From Brachypodius melanocephalos (taxonomy: Eukaryota > Chordata > Aves > Passeriformes > Pycnonotidae), in contig VZSR01001854.1 of assembly GCA_013398615.1 (NCBI GenBank), positions 7,949,053 to 8,013,052 of the forward strand: a DNA stretch of 64,000 nucleotides, written 5' to 3'. The position numbers were made by a program, and so were the translations under genes. The notes below the pieces were generated by a model. That model did not search any database. It saw only the letters and a program-made list of their open reading frames with translations, and had not been told where the DNA came from. This document shows, one piece after another, positions 60,401 to 64,000 of this stretch. Each line of letters opens with the position of its first letter. Position 1 is the first letter of the stretch.

Positions 60401-62089
60401 TGAGATCAAACCAGACAGAAAGGCCCACTTCTTGCAGCAGAAAAGAATTGAGTGCACTGTCTGAATGGAACTCAGGGGAAAAAAGAGAGTTTTAAACAAT
60501 GTCAGCTTGTCTTCTCCCATGGCAAAACAAAGGCCAGTGCATGCTGTTGCCATACAAGTGAACTAAGAATAGCTGAAAACTCGAAAATAAGTTCAAACCT
60601 TATATCCAAAAATCAGAACTGTACTAGTAGAGCCAGTAAGGTTTGTGTTGCACTGTTCTGCTTGAACAAAATGCTTTTCTCACCACAGTGGGCTTCTCTC
60701 AATGTCTGAGAAGGCTTTTCTGTAATTTCAATCCCTGAACAGTAAATGGCGTTTTATTCGATGTCTGTAATATTTTAGGGAGCAGCAGCGGCTGAAGCAA
60801 CTAAGAATTGCTTCTGTGCAAGTAGTTTAAGCTTGTTGACTGTAGAGAAAAATGGACTGCAAGCCAGGCTTCCTGCTGAATCTCTCAAGCTCCACCCTGT
60901 AGGGATTTTTTTCTGCAGTAAATTCACCAGAAACACACAGAAATCAGGAAGATTTGCTAAAACTGATGTGATGCCCTTTGTTTGAGATATGATGTAGGAG
61001 TCATGGACTAAGTAGAGTGACAAGAGTTCAGATACATTTTGTGGCCTGTTGACAGAGACTGTTAAATTCCTGGTTACCAGTGATAGTTAAGGCCCAATAT
61101 TCTTTTTGTTTACAGCAGTATCAGCTCTGTGTTTCATAGAGTTGATACTCTTTCCTTGATAAATTTTTCTAGCTTATTCCCATTGACGTTTTTTGTGACA
61201 TATACTTTGTGTATATTTATCTGCCTATGTAGAAACACCCACATGCAAACATGCATGTGTCTCTACATAGGGCACACATATCCCCAAAATCCAGCAGCAT
61301 TTATTCACAAGAATTTGTGTCTTGGTTAACAGGTGCTCCTTTGGAGGAAACAGTAATGCATAGTAATATGTAATATATAAAGGTACATATATCTACTGAT
61401 AGCATGGATACTCAGTTGCTTCCAGCATATATCATAACTGCTATTTAATAGTGAATAACAACAGTTAAGGACAAGAAATTATAAAGAAGGCAAAAGACAC
61501 TTGAAAATATTAGGAAGGTATCTGTGAAGATGTTGCTTGTTGCTAATTATATTGGAGTCTGGACAGGCCAACTAATGTGACTCCCAAGTCTGGTGATATG
61601 GGGGTGGACTCTTCTGTTTCTGCAGTATTTAAGGTTACAGAAAAGCACTTCTAATATATTTTTTCCTTTGAGTCCCTTATTAAATTATTCATATACTTTC
61701 TCTTTTGCTTAATGGATCTGTGGGAAGTGCAGTATCTCTATACTTAAGTATTTGTTCTGCTATTCTTTGAGACGGACAGGAGAGGTGGCTTGGGGCTCAT
61801 ATATAAGGGAATAAACATAAACACTAGAGTGCAATATATGGCATACAAATTAATCTAAGTGCTAGTACAGACTCTTCTAGAGCATAGAAAAACTTTCCCA
61901 AACTAGCCCTAGATCCACTTGGTCTTCTACTAATTTTCAGGATTTGCAGAAACCTGGGGGGGAGTGGTCAGTAAATCAGTCTCTGAGAACCTTAACTCTG
62001 AAATTGTAACTGAGAGGGCTGGACGGTGCCTTGCCTGAGGCTCATCACATGTCTCTGCTGGAGGAAGCAGGTGGAGGAAGCTGGTGCTT
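57465..62089. other. Stretch without recognisable gene
   Basis: AT-rich unique DNA. A + strand frame after ttttag at 60779 (EQQRLKQLRIASVQVV then TAA) is noted but has a weak acceptor. Other frames are unrecognised. Confidence 0.5.
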
Positions 62090-62216
62090 GTTGTCAGCAG
62101 GCCTCAGAAAAGATGAGAGGGGGTTGGTATCCCAGCCTGGGGCAAGGACAGGATGCTGCTCAGACTGATGATCCTGATGAGTCCCCTCCAACTCAGAATA
62201 TTTTATAGTTCTACTT
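62090..62216 (+). mobile_element. Probable CR1 LINE 3'-end fragment, plus orientation
   Basis: The end of this stretch, gatgatcctgatgagtcccctccaactcagaatattttatagttct, closely resembles the sense CR1 3' terminus (gatgatc...gtcccttccaactcagaatattctatgattct). The upstream part is more diverged. The frame 62026-62208 lies across it. Confidence 0.65.
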
Positions 62217-63324
62217 TATGAAGGTTGAAAGCATAACTGAAAGGAAAGGCATGGTGGAAGCCCTTCTGTCTGGCTGAGGGAAGGCATTGCAAGTGGAGGT
62301 GTCACAATTCTGTAAAGCCATTCAGATATTATTTATTGTTATCTATAAGATATTATTTCTCCTTATCTGTAAGACCTTAGTTTTAGATGACATGTCTTTG
62401 GGCATTACTGCTGTACAGTGCTGTGGATCAGGAGGTACAGAACAGGCAAAGCATTCAGTAGACTCTTTCTTTGCCCTAGAACAATAGCCTTGATGATCTG
62501 TGTTCCAGAAGTGATAAATGTTCTCCCTCTGTTGTAACGTAAGGTGCCTATTCCACTTGTTACTTCACTGCTGCCAACAATTGTCACCAAGCTGGGAAAA
62601 GCTGAGAAACTGGGAACTGTTCATATCAAGGCACTTCACTGGTTTTGATCATGCTTGAGAAGAAGTGGTCATGCTGTGGGACTTGGCACTGGGCTTTCAC
62701 AGCTAGGCTGCTTTGTTTTTAGACATAGTAAGAAAAGCATAAGCAATGTTCTTGGTTGGTATAGCAAGGGAAGAGGCTGAAATGTAAAGACACTCAGTCT
62801 GCTGAGTCTGTTTGCAGCTGGCAAAGAACAAGAAGATAGTGGTAATAACTTTCTGTAAGTTTAAGCTTTGCTTCTTCAGTCCCTGAGCTTTGGTGGTATA
62901 ACACAGAACTTATCCTCTAGCCTGCTTTTTCTTCCCTCAGATTTCCCATGAGCAAGAACACGCTTTTTAAAAAAAGGGTATACTTTCATGGCTGCTGCCA
63001 AACCATGATGTTTTCACAGGCAAGCAGAATCAGAGATAGGAGGGATATATGTAAGGTATATGTAACCATAACAGTTAGCATTGTTATATTTTCTGTTTAG
63101 TATGATGTCCTGTTTGGGACTCTGAGGCCAAATAAAAATGTGGAGAATCCAGAGCATAATCAGCAAGTGAATCTGGAGAGATTTTACTCTCAAGACCAAA
63201 CTTAATGAGGAGAAGATTGGAATATGAAAATTACAATAAGAGGAAAGAACTGTTTGTTCTCTATGGTTGTGCTGGGCACTGCAAGAAATAATGGGACCAC
63301 ATTATAGCACAAGAGATTTTTCTA

Positions 63325-63520
63325 GGCTTAGGTGAGAAAAGTAACCACAAAGAGAGCTCAGTGATGGATTAGGTTGCCTAGGAAAGGTGGGACCATCTCA
63401 TTGGAGGCTGATAAGAAGAGACAAGGCAAAACTGTCATGAATGGTTTGTGTCTAGTGGTCTTCCCTGAGGCAGAGGTTTAGGCTGAGTAAGGTCCCAGAC
63501 CTATTTTTTTTTTTTTTTTT
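63325..63520 (+). mobile_element. Degraded CR1-like 3' fragment followed by T17
   Basis: The text ggttgcctaggaaaggtgggaccatctcattggaggctgataagaagagacaaggc followed by gtgtctagtggtcttccctgaggcag is a weak but ordered match to the sense CR1 3' region (gttgcccagagaagctgtgg...ctggaggtgttcaaggccaggctgg...ggtctagtgg...). A T17 run lies at 63504-63520. The element is old and its limits are uncertain. Confidence 0.45.
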
Positions 63521-64000
63521 GTGGTTCTCTGCATATTCAAGAAGTCCTGTGTTCCAATGCTTACAGGAAGCAAAGCAGCTGACAAGCTGCCAGACCAGTA
63601 AAAGTAGTGTAGGTTAGAGGACTGATGTATTCCTAGTCTGTGGGGAGAGATGGGAGCAGGCAGCTCTGATGGTGCTGCTGCACACCCTTTGTTTATGCGA
63701 TCTATTGAATCACACTGCTGCTGCATCTGGGGCAGTAGCTCAGCAGCCATCAACAGAGGGAGAGAGGAAGATATGAAGGGCAATGAGAAGAAGCAAATGA
63801 GCCATCCTTTATCCTTTGCTGTTCTCTCTGTACCCACAGGAAAAAAAGACACCACAAGTAATCAAATAAATGCAAAGTTAATTGTCACAATATTTACCAA
63901 CTCTGTATCTTGTGTCCCCAGTTGGTATGGTTCCCTCTCAGGAATATATTGAAAGATTAAAAAATCCCCAACCAAATAAACCACCAACTAATTCCAGTGA
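63521..64000. other. Stretch without recognisable gene
   Basis: Two overlapping frames on opposite strands (63478-63855 -, 63650-63952 +) are open but unrecognised. They reflect a short GC-richer patch around 63640-63760. Confidence 0.45.

Noticed and set aside
60779..60830. Plus-strand frame after ttttag reading EQQRLKQLRIASVQVV then stop
   Set aside because: The acceptor has a poor pyrimidine tract and there is no upstream partner exon.
1..64000. tRNA, rRNA, snRNA, CRISPR, mitochondrial insert or endogenous retrovirus
   Set aside because: No tRNA B-box/A-box pair, no recognisable snRNA or rRNA text, no spaced direct-repeat array, and no retroviral gag/pol/env frame or paired LTRs were seen by eye. 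A library-based search would be needed to exclude old fragments.

Overview
The window is vertebrate nuclear DNA, almost certainly from a bird. The evidence is at least five copies or fragments of CR1 non-LTR retrotransposons (3' ends resembling the ATTCTRTG-type CR1 tail), exons separated by GT-AG introns, an AT-rich background and no bacterial-style gene packing. I see no operon, phage, plasmid, CRISPR array, tRNA or rRNA. I can identify only one gene with confidence.

Region 1 (1 to about 10 kb): the 3' end of TMEM245 (transmembrane protein 245, AI-2E transporter superfamily) on the + strand. The last three coding exons lie at 1-172 (cut by the window edge), 2311-2505 and 3524-3569. They splice in frame with GT-AG introns and encode 136 residues ending in a stop at 3567-3569. 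A long 3' untranslated region probably follows, with candidate poly(A) signals at 4611, 5244, 9645, 10234, 10327 and 10426. Where it really ends cannot be read from DNA alone.

Region 2 (about 10.4 to 64 kb): intergenic or intronic DNA with no gene that I recognise. It contains CR1 copies at 12808-13262 (-), 15715-17100 (+, with an assembly gap inside), 35633-36262 (-), 50984-51335 (-) and 51380-51545 (+). Two further weak fragments lie near 62.1 kb and 63.4 kb. There are many simple repeats, notably T/G-rich arrays at 32.1, 43.5 and 45.2 kb, and two runs of N (100 and 94 bases).

Scattered through this region are stretches with good splice signals around open frames. Most are on the - strand: 10.6-12.0, 18.2, 20.5, 23.2-23.4, 28.8 and 34.8 kb. 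I list them as low-confidence candidate exons. Some may belong to an unannotated minus-strand transcript facing TMEM245 tail to tail. Pseudo-exons of this quality also occur by chance in vertebrate introns, and none matches a protein I know.

I did not find a convincing new biological system. The points most worth following up are the apparent absence of CTNNAL1, TMEM245's immediate downstream neighbour in mammals; the possible minus-strand gene; and a cluster of GATA motifs with an octamer near 22.8 kb that could be an enhancer.
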